A stretch of 64,000 nucleotides of DNA from an uncultured Poribacteria bacterium (GCA_958295855.1 OY282383.1:2088481-2152480), one strand, 5' to 3'. Positions 25,824 through 34,938 are shown, numbered from the stretch's first letter. Translations and numbers: made by a program. Notes: generated by a model not told the origin, from the letters alone.

Positions 25824-26654
25824 CTACCACATTACCATGCCACCGCAATTGATGTCCTGCCCTGTCATGTTCGCGGAATCATCCGATGCAAGGAAGACTG
25901 CCAACGCCGCAGCATCCTCAGGGCCCGCACCTTTATCACTATACCCTTCATCTGCACACCATCTGCCGGCGATAACACTTTTCGGATTTGTCTGTCCGTA
26001 TCTCGCGCGTAACGCCTCTTCATCAAAGGGTTTGTTCATGTATTCAGCCCTGCCTCTGGCGAGTTCAAGGCTTCTCTCTGTATGCCAGCCCGGGCAGATG
26101 GCATTGACATTGATATTGTACCGGCCCACATCGGCAGCGAGTGTGCGTGTGAAACCGATAACTCCCATCTTCGAGGTGGCGTAAGGGGCTCTGTGAGAAA
26201 GTGGCTGTTTCCCTGTCCCAGAACTGAAGTTTATAATCTTTCCGTATTTCTTGCGCATCATCTCCGGCAGGACGGCTTTAGAGCAGATGAAAAGCGAATC
26301 GAGGTTCACCTTGAGCGTGTGTCTCCATTCTGCCAAACTCATGTCCCAGATGTCCTTCGTCGGGCCAGCGATGCCCACAACGTTAGCGAGGATATCGACG
26401 GTGCCGAATTTTTCGATGGTTGCAGCTACCATCTCGTTGACGGGTGCTTCCTGCGAAACATCGGTAGCAAAGCAGATTACGTCTCCACCGGCGGCTCTCA
26501 TTTCCGAACCTACTTTTGCCTCTAACTCCTGCACAGGGATAACATCACAGATGGCAAGCACTGCCCCCTCTTTTGCAAAACGCCTCGCGACTGCTTCGGC
26601 GTGGCCTCTGCCAGCACCTGTTACAATTGCGACTTTACCCGCTAATCTTCCCAT
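25824..26654 (-). CDS. Short-chain dehydrogenase/reductase
   Basis: 276 residues of the classical SDR family. The NAD(P)-binding loop is TGAGRGHA, where the usual last glycine is replaced by His. CDV with an acidic residue after strand 2 suggests NAD preference. The catalytic residues are Ser in NFSSGTG, Tyr and Lys in YATSK, and NVVG replaces the usual NNAG. The C-terminus (DDSANMTGQDINCGGMVMW) is typical of the glucose/ribitol dehydrogenase-like group. Substrate unknown. A nearly identical 159-bp piece of the gene lies about 1.2 kb away at 24795. Confidence 0.88.
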   Translation of the reverse strand: MGRLAGKVAIVTGAGRGHAEAVARRFAKEGAVLAICDVIPVQELEAKVGSEMRAAGGDVICFATDVSQEAPVNEMVAATIEKFGTVDILANVVGIAGPTKDIWDMSLAEWRHTLKVNLDSLFICSKAVLPEMMRKKYGKIINFSSGTGKQPLSHRAPYATSKMGVIGFTRTLAADVGRYNINVNAICPGWHTERSLELARGRAEYMNKPFDEEALRARYGQTNPKSVIAGRWCADEGYSDKGAGPEDAAALAVFLASDDSANMTGQDINCGGMVMW

Positions 26655-26827
26655 GAAAACCTTCCCTTGTTAGGATTGGACTTCTTCTATCGTCTCTATA
26701 GCGATATTATACCAAAAACACATTTAAATCTCAACTATTGATGTGAATGCTATCAACAGAACACCCCGAACAAGGCTAAAGTACAGAGAACATCCTGAAA
26801 ATCCACGACTCAGAGACCGGAAAAGCG

Positions 26828-26856
26828 TTGACATATTTCAAGTTGCGATATACACT
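26828..26856 (+). promoter_or_regulatory. Promoter predicted to give a leaderless coaE mRNA
   Basis: TTGACA (26828-26833), 17-base spacer and TACACT (26851-26856). The expected transcription start, about seven bases further, coincides with the ATG at 26864. No Shine-Dalgarno sequence lies before that ATG. Confidence 0.65.
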
Positions 26857-26863
26857 CAAAAAC

Positions 26864-27544
26864 ATGAAAACCGAAACACAGCGCGAACGCGGCATCATCG
26901 TGGGAATTACAGGCGGCATCGCCTGCGGAAAGACTACCGTCTCAGCTCTCCTCGCAGAAAAGGGCGCGGTGCCGATTAATGCAGATGAAATCGGACACCA
27001 ACTCCTCAAGGCGGACAGCCCTGTTATTGAGGAATTGGTTGACACTTTTGGACAGGACATTCTCGAAGAATCTGGGGATGTCAGCCGGAAAAAACTGGGG
27101 GCAATTGTTTTTAAGGATAAATCGGCCCGCGAGCGATTAAACGCCCTTCTGCACCCGTTGATTATCCAACGTTCACGCGCCCATGCACGCCAACTCGTTG
27201 CCGAAGATGCAACGTGCATCGTGCTACTTGACGCGCCGCTCCTTATCGAAGCAGGTGCCTACGACACCGTCGATGTGATTGTTGTCGTGAGTGCCTCGCC
27301 AGAAACCCAACTGCGACGAACCCTGAAACGAAGCATCGCGCAGGGGAGAGCGCTTACCGAAAGCGAGGTTCAGGCGAGGATTGATGCACAGATGCCGGTT
27401 GCGGAAAAAGTCACGTATGCGGATGTTGTCATAGAAAATGAGGGAACGCTTGCTGAGCTCCACAGGCAGGTGGATAGGCTTTGGGAGGAGCTGCAGCGGC
27501 GAGTCGGAGAGCGTGCCTACGATACTAATTCCAGAGGAGATTGA
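26864..27544 (+). CDS. coaE: Dephospho-CoA kinase
   Basis: 226 residues. It phosphorylates dephospho-CoA, the last step of coenzyme A synthesis. GITGGIACGKTTVSALL is the P-loop, NADEIGHQLL and HPLIIQRSR are the substrate-facing motifs, and LLDAPLLIEAG is a family signature. Length is slightly above average owing to a short charged tail. I start at ATG 26864, because an upstream in-frame TTG is part of the -35 box of a good promoter. The last 20 bases overlap the convergent modC gene. Confidence 0.9.
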   Translation: MKTETQRERGIIVGITGGIACGKTTVSALLAEKGAVPINADEIGHQLLKADSPVIEELVDTFGQDILEESGDVSRKKLGAIVFKDKSARERLNALLHPLIIQRSRAHARQLVAEDATCIVLLDAPLLIEAGAYDTVDVIVVVSASPETQLRRTLKRSIAQGRALTESEVQARIDAQMPVAEKVTYADVVIENEGTLAELHRQVDRLWEELQRRVGERAYDTNSRGD

Positions 27545-28613
27545 TAGCATTTGCCTTGATAACGCAGTAAACTTCCATCCCCTTGCGCAATTGTAGTTGT
27601 TCGCGCGCTTCATGCGTAATTTTCACCGACAGTCGGTGCCCTTCAACGAGAATAGATAACATCGTCCGTTCCCCAACCGCATCCAGCTCATCGATGGCTC
27701 CCTTCAAAATGTTGCGTGCGCTAATTGGTAGATTCGGCTCAAGCGAGATGATAATATCTTCCGCCCGAATGGCGGTGGGAATCGCTTTTCCGATGTTAGC
27801 CGCTATGTAAGGAATAACGAGGTACTGCGAACCAATCTCTAATTCTGTTACGCCCCTACTTTTATCTGACTCTGCAACGGGCAAGGACAAAATATTTTCA
27901 ACCCCGGTCAGCTGCGCAATAGGCATCGCTGACGGGGCAGTTAGGAGTTGATGTGGCTCGCCGCTCGCAGTAATTTCTCCGTTAGAGAGGAGAAAGGCTT
28001 CATCGGCAAGTGCCATGGCTTCTGATATAGCGTGGGTGACGTAAAGAATAGGTACATCAAAAGCGTCTTTAACGTGATGGAGATACGGGATAATCCGATT
28101 TTTTAATTCGCTGTCAAGTGATGCGAGGGGTTCGTCCATGAGAAGCATCTGCGGCTCCATAGCAAGTGCGCGCGCAATCGCAACCCGCTGGCGTTCACCT
28201 CCAGAGAGTTGTTTGGGGTACCGCTGGAGCAGTGCCGAAATCTCAAGAATATCAAGTACTTGAGCAGTACTCTCCGGGGTTTTACGCCTGTATCGCGGTT
28301 GTCCATACCGGATATTCTGTGCAACGGTGAGGTGTGGAAACAGGTATCCCTCTTGAAAAACGTACCCGAATCGGCGTTTTTCGGGAGGCATATCAATTCC
28401 CAAGGCGGAGGCATAAAGGAGCTCGTCTCCAAAGGCGATTGCACCCTCATCAGGAGACAGGGTGCCGCTGAGGCAGCTGAGGAGCGTGCTTTTGCCACTG
28501 CCAGATGCCCCTAAAAACGCTGTCACCTTTTTTTCGAGGGTGCAATTTAGGTTTAACGCAAAGCTGCCGAGGCGTTTGCGAAAGTTGAGACTGATTTTGA
28601 TATTATTTGCCAT
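27525..28613 (-). CDS. modC: Molybdate ABC transporter ATPase
   Basis: 362 residues. The N-terminal ATPase domain has Walker A GASGSGKST, Q-loop FQEGYLFPHL, signature LSGGERQRVAIARAL, Walker B LLMDEPLASLD and the switch His in YVTHAISEA. The C-terminal 120 residues contain a TOBE-type molybdate-sensing domain (ISARNILKGAIDELDAVGERTMLSILVEGHRLSVKIT). This matches ModC, which powers molybdate import with ModB and acts with ModA. I start at ATG 28613, just after the upstream glycine-rich gene; the longer frame reads through that gene's repeats. It is last in the order modA, modB, glycine-rich gene, modC. Confidence 0.9.
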   Translation of the reverse strand: MANNIKISLNFRKRLGSFALNLNCTLEKKVTAFLGASGSGKSTLLSCLSGTLSPDEGAIAFGDELLYASALGIDMPPEKRRFGYVFQEGYLFPHLTVAQNIRYGQPRYRRKTPESTAQVLDILEISALLQRYPKQLSGGERQRVAIARALAMEPQMLLMDEPLASLDSELKNRIIPYLHHVKDAFDVPILYVTHAISEAMALADEAFLLSNGEITASGEPHQLLTAPSAMPIAQLTGVENILSLPVAESDKSRGVTELEIGSQYLVIPYIAANIGKAIPTAIRAEDIIISLEPNLPISARNILKGAIDELDAVGERTMLSILVEGHRLSVKITHEAREQLQLRKGMEVYCVIKANAINLLWN

Positions 28614-28617
28614 AACA

Positions 28618-28938
28618 TCATTCAAATCCGCCGCCGCCCCCGTCGAATCCGCCGCCGCCGCCGCCGTCAAATCCGCCGCCGCCGTCAAATCCGCCGCCAT
28701 CCCCACCGTCGTACCCTCCGGAATCTGTGTCACCAGATGACTCGCGATGCTCATCATCATCAAACGTCTCGGCGAGCATGACACCTGTCAAGAGCGTATC
28801 ATCAACAGGATTAGCATCATCCAGTGGCGGCTCTGTACTTCCTGACGTATCCTGTTTGGAACGCCGATACAGATGCCAAACTAACAACACAAGTGCAACT
28901 ATTCCGATAACAATCAAACCTATCATTAAACCTATCAT
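28618..28938 (-). CDS. Small membrane protein with glycine-rich FDGGGG tail
   Basis: 106 residues between modB and modC, not in the usual mod operon. One transmembrane helix (MIGLMIGLIVIGIVALVLLVW) is followed by a basic YRRSKQ, an acidic stretch (DDDEHRESSGDTDSGG) and a C-terminal tail of repeated FDGGGG units ending GFE. Such tails are seen on some TPM-domain and other surface proteins, but the rest has no family I know. AAAGGAG lies before ATG 28938. The tail DNA is a GC-rich repeat and may vary in length. Its stop is five bases before modC, so they are coupled. Confidence 0.6.
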   Translation of the reverse strand: MIGLMIGLIVIGIVALVLLVWHLYRRSKQDTSGSTEPPLDDANPVDDTLLTGVMLAETFDDDEHRESSGDTDSGGYDGGDGGGFDGGGGFDGGGGGGFDGGGGGFE

Positions 28939-28982
28939 TATTTTTTCTCCTTTTTTTGGCAACGATGCCCGGTAAAGTGTGC

Positions 28983-29648
28983 CTACCGGAGGGTGAAGCG
29001 TTCCGTTAACCAGAGCGCGACAAACGCCACAACGGTTGAAATCAATACTAACCGATAGACGGATGCATCTTCGCCCAACTGCACAGCACTGAAAATCGCT
29101 AACGCCATCGTCTGGGTTTTACCGGGGATGTTGCCTGCTACCATGATGGTAGCCCCAAACTCCCCGAGGCTTTTGGAAAAACCGAGTATCGCACCGCCTA
29201 TGATACCGCGGTACGCAAGCGGGAGCGTCACAGTAAAAAAAACCTTCGCTGGCGATGCCCCAAGGGTTCGCGCAGCGTTTTCAAGCGCGGCTGGCACAGT
29301 CTCCATTCCTGCCACAATACCACGCACCAGAAGCGGAAACGAGATAACCGAGATGGCAATAACAACAGCAAACGGCGAGAAAACGAATTCTATACCGAAA
29401 ACCTGAAAAAGAAACGCACCGATGAGCCCGTGCTTACTCAACAGGATGAGAAGGAGATATCCGCTCACCACCGGTGGCAGCACCAAAGGTAACATGACGA
29501 GCGTATTCAGGAGCGCCTTTCCGGGGAATGCCCGCTTGGCAAGCAGCCATCCGACAAGGAGTCCTGGTGGAAACATCACGATGAGACTCAACAACGCGAC
29601 TTTGATAGATAAAGTGAGAGCAGTGACTTCGGCAGCGGTTATCCTCAT
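28983..29648 (-). CDS. modB: Molybdate ABC transporter permease
   Basis: 221 residues with five to six transmembrane segments. The EAA-loop region ENAARTLGASPAKVFFTVTLPLAYRGI is the ATPase-contact motif of ABC importers, and LSIKVALLSLIVMFPPGLLVGW and LPPVVSGY are typical of ModB. It forms the channel for molybdate with ModC. Length is normal. The adjoining genes (modA upstream, modC downstream after a small membrane gene) support the assignment. Confidence 0.92.
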   Translation of the reverse strand: MRITAAEVTALTLSIKVALLSLIVMFPPGLLVGWLLAKRAFPGKALLNTLVMLPLVLPPVVSGYLLLILLSKHGLIGAFLFQVFGIEFVFSPFAVVIAISVISFPLLVRGIVAGMETVPAALENAARTLGASPAKVFFTVTLPLAYRGIIGGAILGFSKSLGEFGATIMVAGNIPGKTQTMALAIFSAVQLGEDASVYRLVLISTVVAFVALWLTERFTLR

Positions 29649-29774
29649 TGCAGTTTTTCGTCAATTCAGGTTCTGCTCCGCTTTTTCCATTGAGCTTGAA
29701 TTGTGGTAGGCGTTGGCATCAAATCTCCGCTATCTTTCGCCGCAAAATCCCTCCTACAAACAATACAGAGCGGG

Positions 29775-30551
29775 TTAATTTGGTATAAATCCGTGCTTTT
29801 CAAAAATGTCGATGGCGCGGGCAGTTTTCAGATACGCAATAAACTGTTGTGCCACCTGTTTTCGTTCACTCGCCTTAAGGACAACAGCAGGGTAGACAAT
29901 CGGTGTATGCGTTGCAGCAGGAAATTGATAAAGTACCTTGACATTTTTGCTCAACGTTGTGTCCGTTTGATAGACAACCGCTATGTCAACATTTCCTGAG
30001 GCCACATAGGCGAGCGTCGCGCGCACATCTGTTCCGAAGATTAGCTTAGGGCGTATCTTCTCCCACAATCCAAAGTGTATGAAAGCCTCTTTTGCGTAAG
30101 TGCCAGCAGGCACCACTTCCGGCTGTCCAATGGCGATTCGCGAAATCGCGGTATCGGCAAGCCTCTCAACAGTTTCCACAGACAAGGCGGCTGTTTTGTG
30201 AGAAACGAGTACTAACCGATTCGTCAGCACATCGTAACGGCTGCCTGTTTCAAGCAAACCGAGTGCTTTGAGGGCAATAACCTGTCGAGGGCTCGCCGAA
30301 ATAAAAACATCTGCTGATGCGCCATGCTCAAGCTGGCGTTGGAGCATTGAAGAAGCGGCAAAATTACAATAAACCTTAACCCCGGACTCAACTGTGAAAT
30401 GCTCGCCAATTTCAGTGAGGACATCTGTCAAACTCATCGCGCCAAATACGCTTAATTCAGCCTGCTTTTGTCTATCCATTGTGCATCCCAAAATTCCAAT
30501 GAACATCAGCAGAAAGGCGCTTGCGGTATGAAATTTAACGCTCTGGGGCAT
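29775..30551 (-). CDS. modA: Molybdate-binding lipoprotein
   Basis: 258 residues. A lipoprotein signal peptide ends at the lipobox IGILGC, so the mature protein is attached to a membrane and binds molybdate for ModBC. The family motifs are LSVFGAMSLTDVL, NFAASSMLQRQLEHGASADVFISA with the oxyanion-binding serines, and VPAGTYAKEA. Transport of molybdate serves molybdenum-cofactor enzymes; tungstate binding is possible. A 126-base gap before modB contains a dispersed repeat (TACCAAATTAA). Confidence 0.9.
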   Translation of the reverse strand: MPQSVKFHTASAFLLMFIGILGCTMDRQKQAELSVFGAMSLTDVLTEIGEHFTVESGVKVYCNFAASSMLQRQLEHGASADVFISASPRQVIALKALGLLETGSRYDVLTNRLVLVSHKTAALSVETVERLADTAISRIAIGQPEVVPAGTYAKEAFIHFGLWEKIRPKLIFGTDVRATLAYVASGNVDIAVVYQTDTTLSKNVKVLYQFPAATHTPIVYPAVVLKASERKQVAQQFIAYLKTARAIDIFEKHGFIPN

Positions 30552-30728
30552 GCTTCTCCTTTCTCAAGCGAGATTTAACTCTCGAAAAGTATAGCAGATA
30601 TGCTAAGTTATGTCAAATGCATTGAAATTGCATGAGGCGTTTCTGACGACATCTTCCCCTTGGGCATATCACGTAGGCAAGATACGGAGGGTGAAACATG
30701 CGAAAAATTGAAAAATAGTAAACTTTCC

Positions 30729-30757
30729 TTGCAATCTATTTGTATTTATGGTATCCT
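30729..30757 (+). promoter_or_regulatory. Promoter for the TIM-barrel isomerase gene
   Basis: TTGCAA (30729-30734), 17-base spacer, TATCCT (30752-30757). AGGAATA precedes the ATG at 30792. Confidence 0.55.
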
Positions 30758-30791
30758 TTTGATATAGATTATAGGGATAGGAATAAAAACA

Positions 30792-31598
30792 ATGAAATTA
30801 GGTTTATGTACCATCGCTTTTCAGGAAAAACCGTTAGAAGAAGTCATTAATATCGCGGCAGATTACGGCTTTAATGGCATTGAAATTTGGGGAAAACCGC
30901 CTCACATGCCGGCAGACTACGACGAAGCTTATGTTAAAAACGTCAAGGATATGGCACAGCAAAAAGGAGTGGAGATTGCCGCGCTCGGTTCCTACGTTGA
31001 GCCTTTGATGCATCTCCACCAGAAGCATTTTGAGGCGGCTTTTAAAATAGCCCATCAGTTAGGCACAGATCTGGTGAGAATCTGGTCTGGCGGGGGGCCT
31101 TCCAAATCCATCTTGCCCTCCGACAAACGCCTGATTCTCTTTCGATTGGTGAGCATGGCGCAGTGGGCAAATTTTCGCAATATGAGGTTGGGATTGGAAA
31201 TGCACAACAACCACCTCACCGATAGTGTAGCAAGCATTTTGGAAGCTATCGAAGGTGTCAACGTACCTGCACTTCAAACGTACTATCAACCCCTCGCACG
31301 GGTGGATGCCGATGAACCGCATACTGCCGCGCAACAACTCGCAGCACATATTGCCAACGTCCATGCCCAAAATTTTGATGAACAAGGAAAACCGTGCCCT
31401 ATTGCAGATGGAGTCGTAGATTACGCTCGAATCGTTGAGATTCTGAGCGAGGTGGGTTATGATGGCTATCTTGAGGTAGAGTTTGTTCACGGCGATAACA
31501 AATTGGAAGCCTTGCAACGTGAGCGGGACTACCTGGCAAGTTTAATTGGTGCATCCAACGGGGATTCGCTGAAAAATCTGGACATCGCGCCGGTGTAA
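30792..31598 (+). CDS. Sugar phosphate isomerase/epimerase-family TIM barrel
   Basis: 268 residues of the xylose-isomerase-like AP endonuclease superfamily. It opens with KLGLCTIAFQEKPLEEVINIAADYGFNGIEIW, where the Glu of GIEIW is a metal ligand; LGLEMHNNH gives the second Glu, and YLEVEFVHG the last. Members include hydroxypyruvate isomerases, inosose dehydratases and ketose epimerases. Substrate cannot be told from the sequence. The Gfo/Idh/MocA genes in the window are frequent pathway partners of this family, but are not adjacent. Confidence 0.82.
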   Translation: MKLGLCTIAFQEKPLEEVINIAADYGFNGIEIWGKPPHMPADYDEAYVKNVKDMAQQKGVEIAALGSYVEPLMHLHQKHFEAAFKIAHQLGTDLVRIWSGGGPSKSILPSDKRLILFRLVSMAQWANFRNMRLGLEMHNNHLTDSVASILEAIEGVNVPALQTYYQPLARVDADEPHTAAQQLAAHIANVHAQNFDEQGKPCPIADGVVDYARIVEILSEVGYDGYLEVEFVHGDNKLEALQRERDYLASLIGASNGDSLKNLDIAPV

Positions 31599-31664
31599 AT
31601 CTGTAGGAGAGACGTTCTCTTGCTCTGCCGGTTACTGGCCGGAGCAACTTATAAACGGAGCGTT

Positions 31665-32282
31665 ATGCGGCTAGAGGTAGGTATCATCGCATTGGTAGAG
31701 GAGGTCTTCGGGAGCCCAGCGGACAGACGCGCGCAATTTGACTGGCTTCGTAACAAGCCGCGTCGCGAACACTTCGGCGATTATTACGAGGCACTGATGG
31801 CACTCTACGCTGAATTAGAAGGAGACTGGAAAGGGACAACAGCAAAAACGGATGGCTACCTGATTCCCGATGCCTATTTTCCGGAACCCTACCATCTCAT
31901 TTTTGAGTTTGATGAGCTGCAACATTTCACACGCTTTCGGAATCAGACCTTCCGGTTTTATCCGGAAAATTTGCCGCTCGCTTATGCGCCGGAGAAATAT
32001 AGGCAGTTTTGTCAGCAACACCATACTGCTGCACTCGCAAAAGGCCCGCATCGGTTTCGGCGCAGTACCGCGGACTTCCCTTATGTGAACGGGCGTGCGG
32101 CACAACGCGCTTTTTTTGACACATTTCGGGACTGGCTACCCCCGTTGCATGGCCTCAACCCAACAGTAAGGCTCGCTGAATTTGAGGTTATGCCTATTCT
32201 CAAGGGAGAATTAACAGGAAACGCGGCGAGGACTTACATGGCGCAGTTACTTCGCGAGCGCCTCGCGAACGCTTTATTCTGA
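31665..32282 (+). CDS. Hypothetical protein with a QHFT nuclease-like motif
   Basis: 205 residues. The segment DGYLIPDAYFPEPYHLIFEFDELQHFTRFR resembles the acidic-strand and xQHF core of very-short-patch-repair-like and PD-(D/E)XK endonucleases, where an Asp, a following Glu/Asp and a QH pair act at the metal site. The C-terminal part is charged and ends in a helix. I know no experimentally described member. It may be a DNA repair or defence nuclease. I use the ATG at 31665, seven bases after CGGAG. It is 66 bases from the isomerase and could share its transcript. Confidence 0.5.
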   Translation: MRLEVGIIALVEEVFGSPADRRAQFDWLRNKPRREHFGDYYEALMALYAELEGDWKGTTAKTDGYLIPDAYFPEPYHLIFEFDELQHFTRFRNQTFRFYPENLPLAYAPEKYRQFCQQHHTAALAKGPHRFRRSTADFPYVNGRAAQRAFFDTFRDWLPPLHGLNPTVRLAEFEVMPILKGELTGNAARTYMAQLLRERLANALF

Positions 32283-32324
32283 TGTGGTAATCCACATCGC
32301 TATTTCAAAAATGAACAGAAATTG

Positions 32325-32573
32325 ATGAGTGGTTTAGAACTTGCGAATGCAATCGGCTGGCTCGTCTTTGGTGCTATCATAACTGCAGGCTTGATTGTTA
32401 CACTGACTATCTATTTCGCGCGAAAGTTTAATAAAATTGATAAAAAGTTCGATAGTATTGATGAACGATTCAATGGTGTTGACGAACGGTTCGATGGTGT
32501 CGACCGAGAATTGGCGGAAATCAAGGCACTCATAAAAAGTTCAAAATCTAAACCTTCAAGTCGGGTGATATAA
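32325..32573 (+). CDS. Small membrane protein with coiled-coil repeats
   Basis: 82 residues. A single transmembrane helix (IGWLVFGAIITAGLIVTLTIYF) is followed by a basic ARKFNK and three heptad-like repeats (KIDKKFD, SIDERFN, GVDERFD, GVDREL), then a lysine- and serine-rich tail. It resembles the repeat region of the protein at 15438 but lacks its N-terminal domain. Such small anchored coiled coils may multimerise. No ribosome-binding site is strong. Function unknown. Confidence 0.5.
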   Translation: MSGLELANAIGWLVFGAIITAGLIVTLTIYFARKFNKIDKKFDSIDERFNGVDERFDGVDRELAEIKALIKSSKSKPSSRVI

Positions 32574-32656
32574 AACCTTAATTCGCCACGGACGCAACTT
32601 ACCTGACGAACTTTCACCATCAGATTGAAATAACACATAAGGATATGTAACACTAC

Positions 32657-33592
32657 ATGAGCAAGCGAACGATTGAAAGGGTGAATCTTTCAGAATATCC
32701 ACTGCTGCAACTCATTGGGCAGACTCCGCTCGCCAAAATAAACCTGTTCACTGATGAATTGCCAAACGTTGACATCTACGCGAAGGTTGAAACCTATAAC
32801 CCCGGCGGCTCCATCAAGGACCGGCCGGTTTTACGAATGCTAACCGAGGCAATTGCATCGGGTGAACTCACACGCGACAAGGTTATCCTAGATTCTAGCT
32901 CAGGCAACGCAGGTATCGCTTACGCCATGGTCGGCGCAACCCTCGGTTATCAGGTTGAACTTGTCATTCCAGACAACGCGAGCGAAGAACGAAAAAAACG
33001 CATCGAATCGCACGGTGCGAGGATTATCTACACTGATGCAATCCACGGTTACGATGAAGCATTACGAGAGGTTGAACGGCGTTACAAGGCAACACCGCAT
33101 CGGTACTTTTTCAAATCACAGTACGAAAATGACAACAACTGGCGCGCCCACTATGAAACTACCGGTGTTGAAATCTGGGAACAAACGGGGGGAAAAGTCA
33201 CCCACTTTGTTGCAGGTGTTGGGACCGGCGGCACCCTTACCGGTGTTGGGCGGTGCCTCAAAAACTATAACCCCGATATTCAGGTGTGTTCGATTTCACC
33301 GGAGGCGTTCCCCGGCATTGAGGGGCTAAAACCGCTCGGGCACCCTGATGATATTGTGCCAGAAATTTTGGACGAAACCCTAATTGACTGCCGAATTCCG
33401 GCGACGATTGAGAACGCACACGAGATGTGTAGCCGCCTTGCGCGAAGCGGTTGGTTTGTCGGGCAATCCTCCGGCGGCTACCTTCACGGGGCATACAAAG
33501 TTGCCCAACAGATTCAGGAAGGCGTTATTGTTACAGTGTTTAATGACCTGGGGGAACGCTATTTTAGCACAAGATTGTGGGACGCTTTGTAG
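32657..33592 (+). CDS. Cysteine synthase family enzyme
   Basis: 311 residues, PLP-dependent beta family. The cofactor lysine lies in PGGSIKDRPVL, the asparagine loop is SSSGNAGIAYA, the phosphate-binding loop is GVGTGGTLTGVGR, and the PLP-nitrogen serine is in GQSSGGY. It makes cysteine from O-acetylserine and sulfide (CysK/CysM), or may be a cystathionine beta-synthase-like form. No CBS domains are present. ATP sulfurylase is encoded 15 kb away (48153), so assimilatory sulfur genes are in the same region but not one operon. Confidence 0.88.
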   Translation: MSKRTIERVNLSEYPLLQLIGQTPLAKINLFTDELPNVDIYAKVETYNPGGSIKDRPVLRMLTEAIASGELTRDKVILDSSSGNAGIAYAMVGATLGYQVELVIPDNASEERKKRIESHGARIIYTDAIHGYDEALREVERRYKATPHRYFFKSQYENDNNWRAHYETTGVEIWEQTGGKVTHFVAGVGTGGTLTGVGRCLKNYNPDIQVCSISPEAFPGIEGLKPLGHPDDIVPEILDETLIDCRIPATIENAHEMCSRLARSGWFVGQSSGGYLHGAYKVAQQIQEGVIVTVFNDLGERYFSTRLWDAL

Positions 33593-33657
33593 GAGCATCG
33601 TCTTAGCCCCTGAAAACACAGAGATACGTTGAGATACACCAACAAAGGAACAGTTGT

Positions 33658-34938
33658 ATGGAGACGACAGTTATTCCGTTTCGCGGTTTACGCTACAATC
33701 CAGAAAAGGTGGGAGACATCGCCGATGTCATCGCGCCGCCTTACGATGTCATCAAATCCGATGAACGGCTCGCTTTGGAAGCGCAGCACCCTGCTAACAT
33801 TATCCGCTTAATTTTAAGCCAACCGCGCGATAGCGACACTGACAACGCGAATCAGTACACACGCGCAGCAGCACTGCTGAATCAGTGGATTTCTCACCGC
33901 GTTTTTGTGCGAGATTCGGCACCTTGTTATTATATCTATGACCAGGGGTTTAATGCCCCAGATGGAAAAAGTTATATACGCCGCGCCTTGATTGCACTTG
34001 GCAAACTGGCACCCTTTGACGTTCCAAGAGACCGGCGAGTCATCTTGCCGCACGAAAAAACACACGCGGGGCCGAAGGCGGACCGGCTCAATCTAATGCG
34101 GCAATGCCACGCCAACCTCAGCCCCATCTTCCTCCTCTATTCGGATACAGCAGGCGACATTGAACAAGTGATGAAGTCTTTCACGGATGCGAACCCACCC
34201 CTGATGCAGACAGGTGAAATCTTCGGTAGTACCCACCGCCTATGGTGCCTGAATGACGCACAACGCAATCGCGACATTCAATCCCATTTTTCAGCAAAGC
34301 CGCTCTTGATTGCCGATGGGCATCACCGCTATGAAACTGCCCTCGATTTCCAAGCTGAGATGCGCGCGAATGGACATCAGGCCACAGGCTACGACTATAT
34401 GATGATGAACCTCGTCAGGATGGAATCGCCGGGGTTGGCGGTTTTAGCCATTCACCGGCTGCTCCACAACATCAGTGGTGAGAGAATTGCCCACGTTGTC
34501 GCCAAATTGCCTGAAGTCTTTGATGTTCAAAAAATTGATACGCTCGCAAATCTAATGAAAAAACTGGCTACACTGAAGGGGAAATCCCCCGCAATTGGCA
34601 TGTATACCGGAGAGGATAACTATCTTTTGTTAATACCGCGCTTAGCGGCGAACGCCACGGCTTATGAGAAATTGGATGTCACGCTCGTTCAAAACGCCCT
34701 CATCAAGGAGTTGTTTCACATCGAAACAATGGCGGATGCGATCAGTTATACTGCTGACGCAGCTGATGCTGTCGCGCATGTGAAAGGCGGTGAAGGGCGC
34801 GTCGCATTGCTTATGAATCCGACTCCGGTTGCACAGGTTTTGGAGGTGGCCATGGCAGGCTTGACGATGCCACAGAAATCTACCTACTTTTATCCGAAGA
34901 TGGCAACCGGGTTTGTGCTAAACCTGTTGAACCGGTAA
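33658..34938 (+). CDS. DUF1015-family protein
   Basis: 426 residues, typical length for this family. It starts with VIPFRGLRYNPEKVGDIADVIAPPYDVI, the family hallmark, and has the conserved LPHEKTHAGPKADRL, LLIADGHHRYETAL and MMNLVRMESPGLAVLAIHRL segments. The His-His-Arg of ADGHHRYE may be catalytic. DUF1015 proteins are widespread and often sit near serine or sulfur amino-acid genes; here it follows a cysteine synthase. The biochemical role is not certain. AAGGAA precedes the ATG, and the 65-base gap suggests one transcript with the upstream gene. Confidence 0.85.
   Translation: METTVIPFRGLRYNPEKVGDIADVIAPPYDVIKSDERLALEAQHPANIIRLILSQPRDSDTDNANQYTRAAALLNQWISHRVFVRDSAPCYYIYDQGFNAPDGKSYIRRALIALGKLAPFDVPRDRRVILPHEKTHAGPKADRLNLMRQCHANLSPIFLLYSDTAGDIEQVMKSFTDANPPLMQTGEIFGSTHRLWCLNDAQRNRDIQSHFSAKPLLIADGHHRYETALDFQAEMRANGHQATGYDYMMMNLVRMESPGLAVLAIHRLLHNISGERIAHVVAKLPEVFDVQKIDTLANLMKKLATLKGKSPAIGMYTGEDNYLLLIPRLAANATAYEKLDVTLVQNALIKELFHIETMADAISYTADAADAVAHVKGGEGRVALLMNPTPVAQVLEVAMAGLTMPQKSTYFYPKMATGFVLNLLNR

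Noticed and set aside
28614..28784. N-terminal extension of modC with alanine-rich repeats
   Set aside because: It is the repeat tail of the upstream glycine-rich gene read in another frame.
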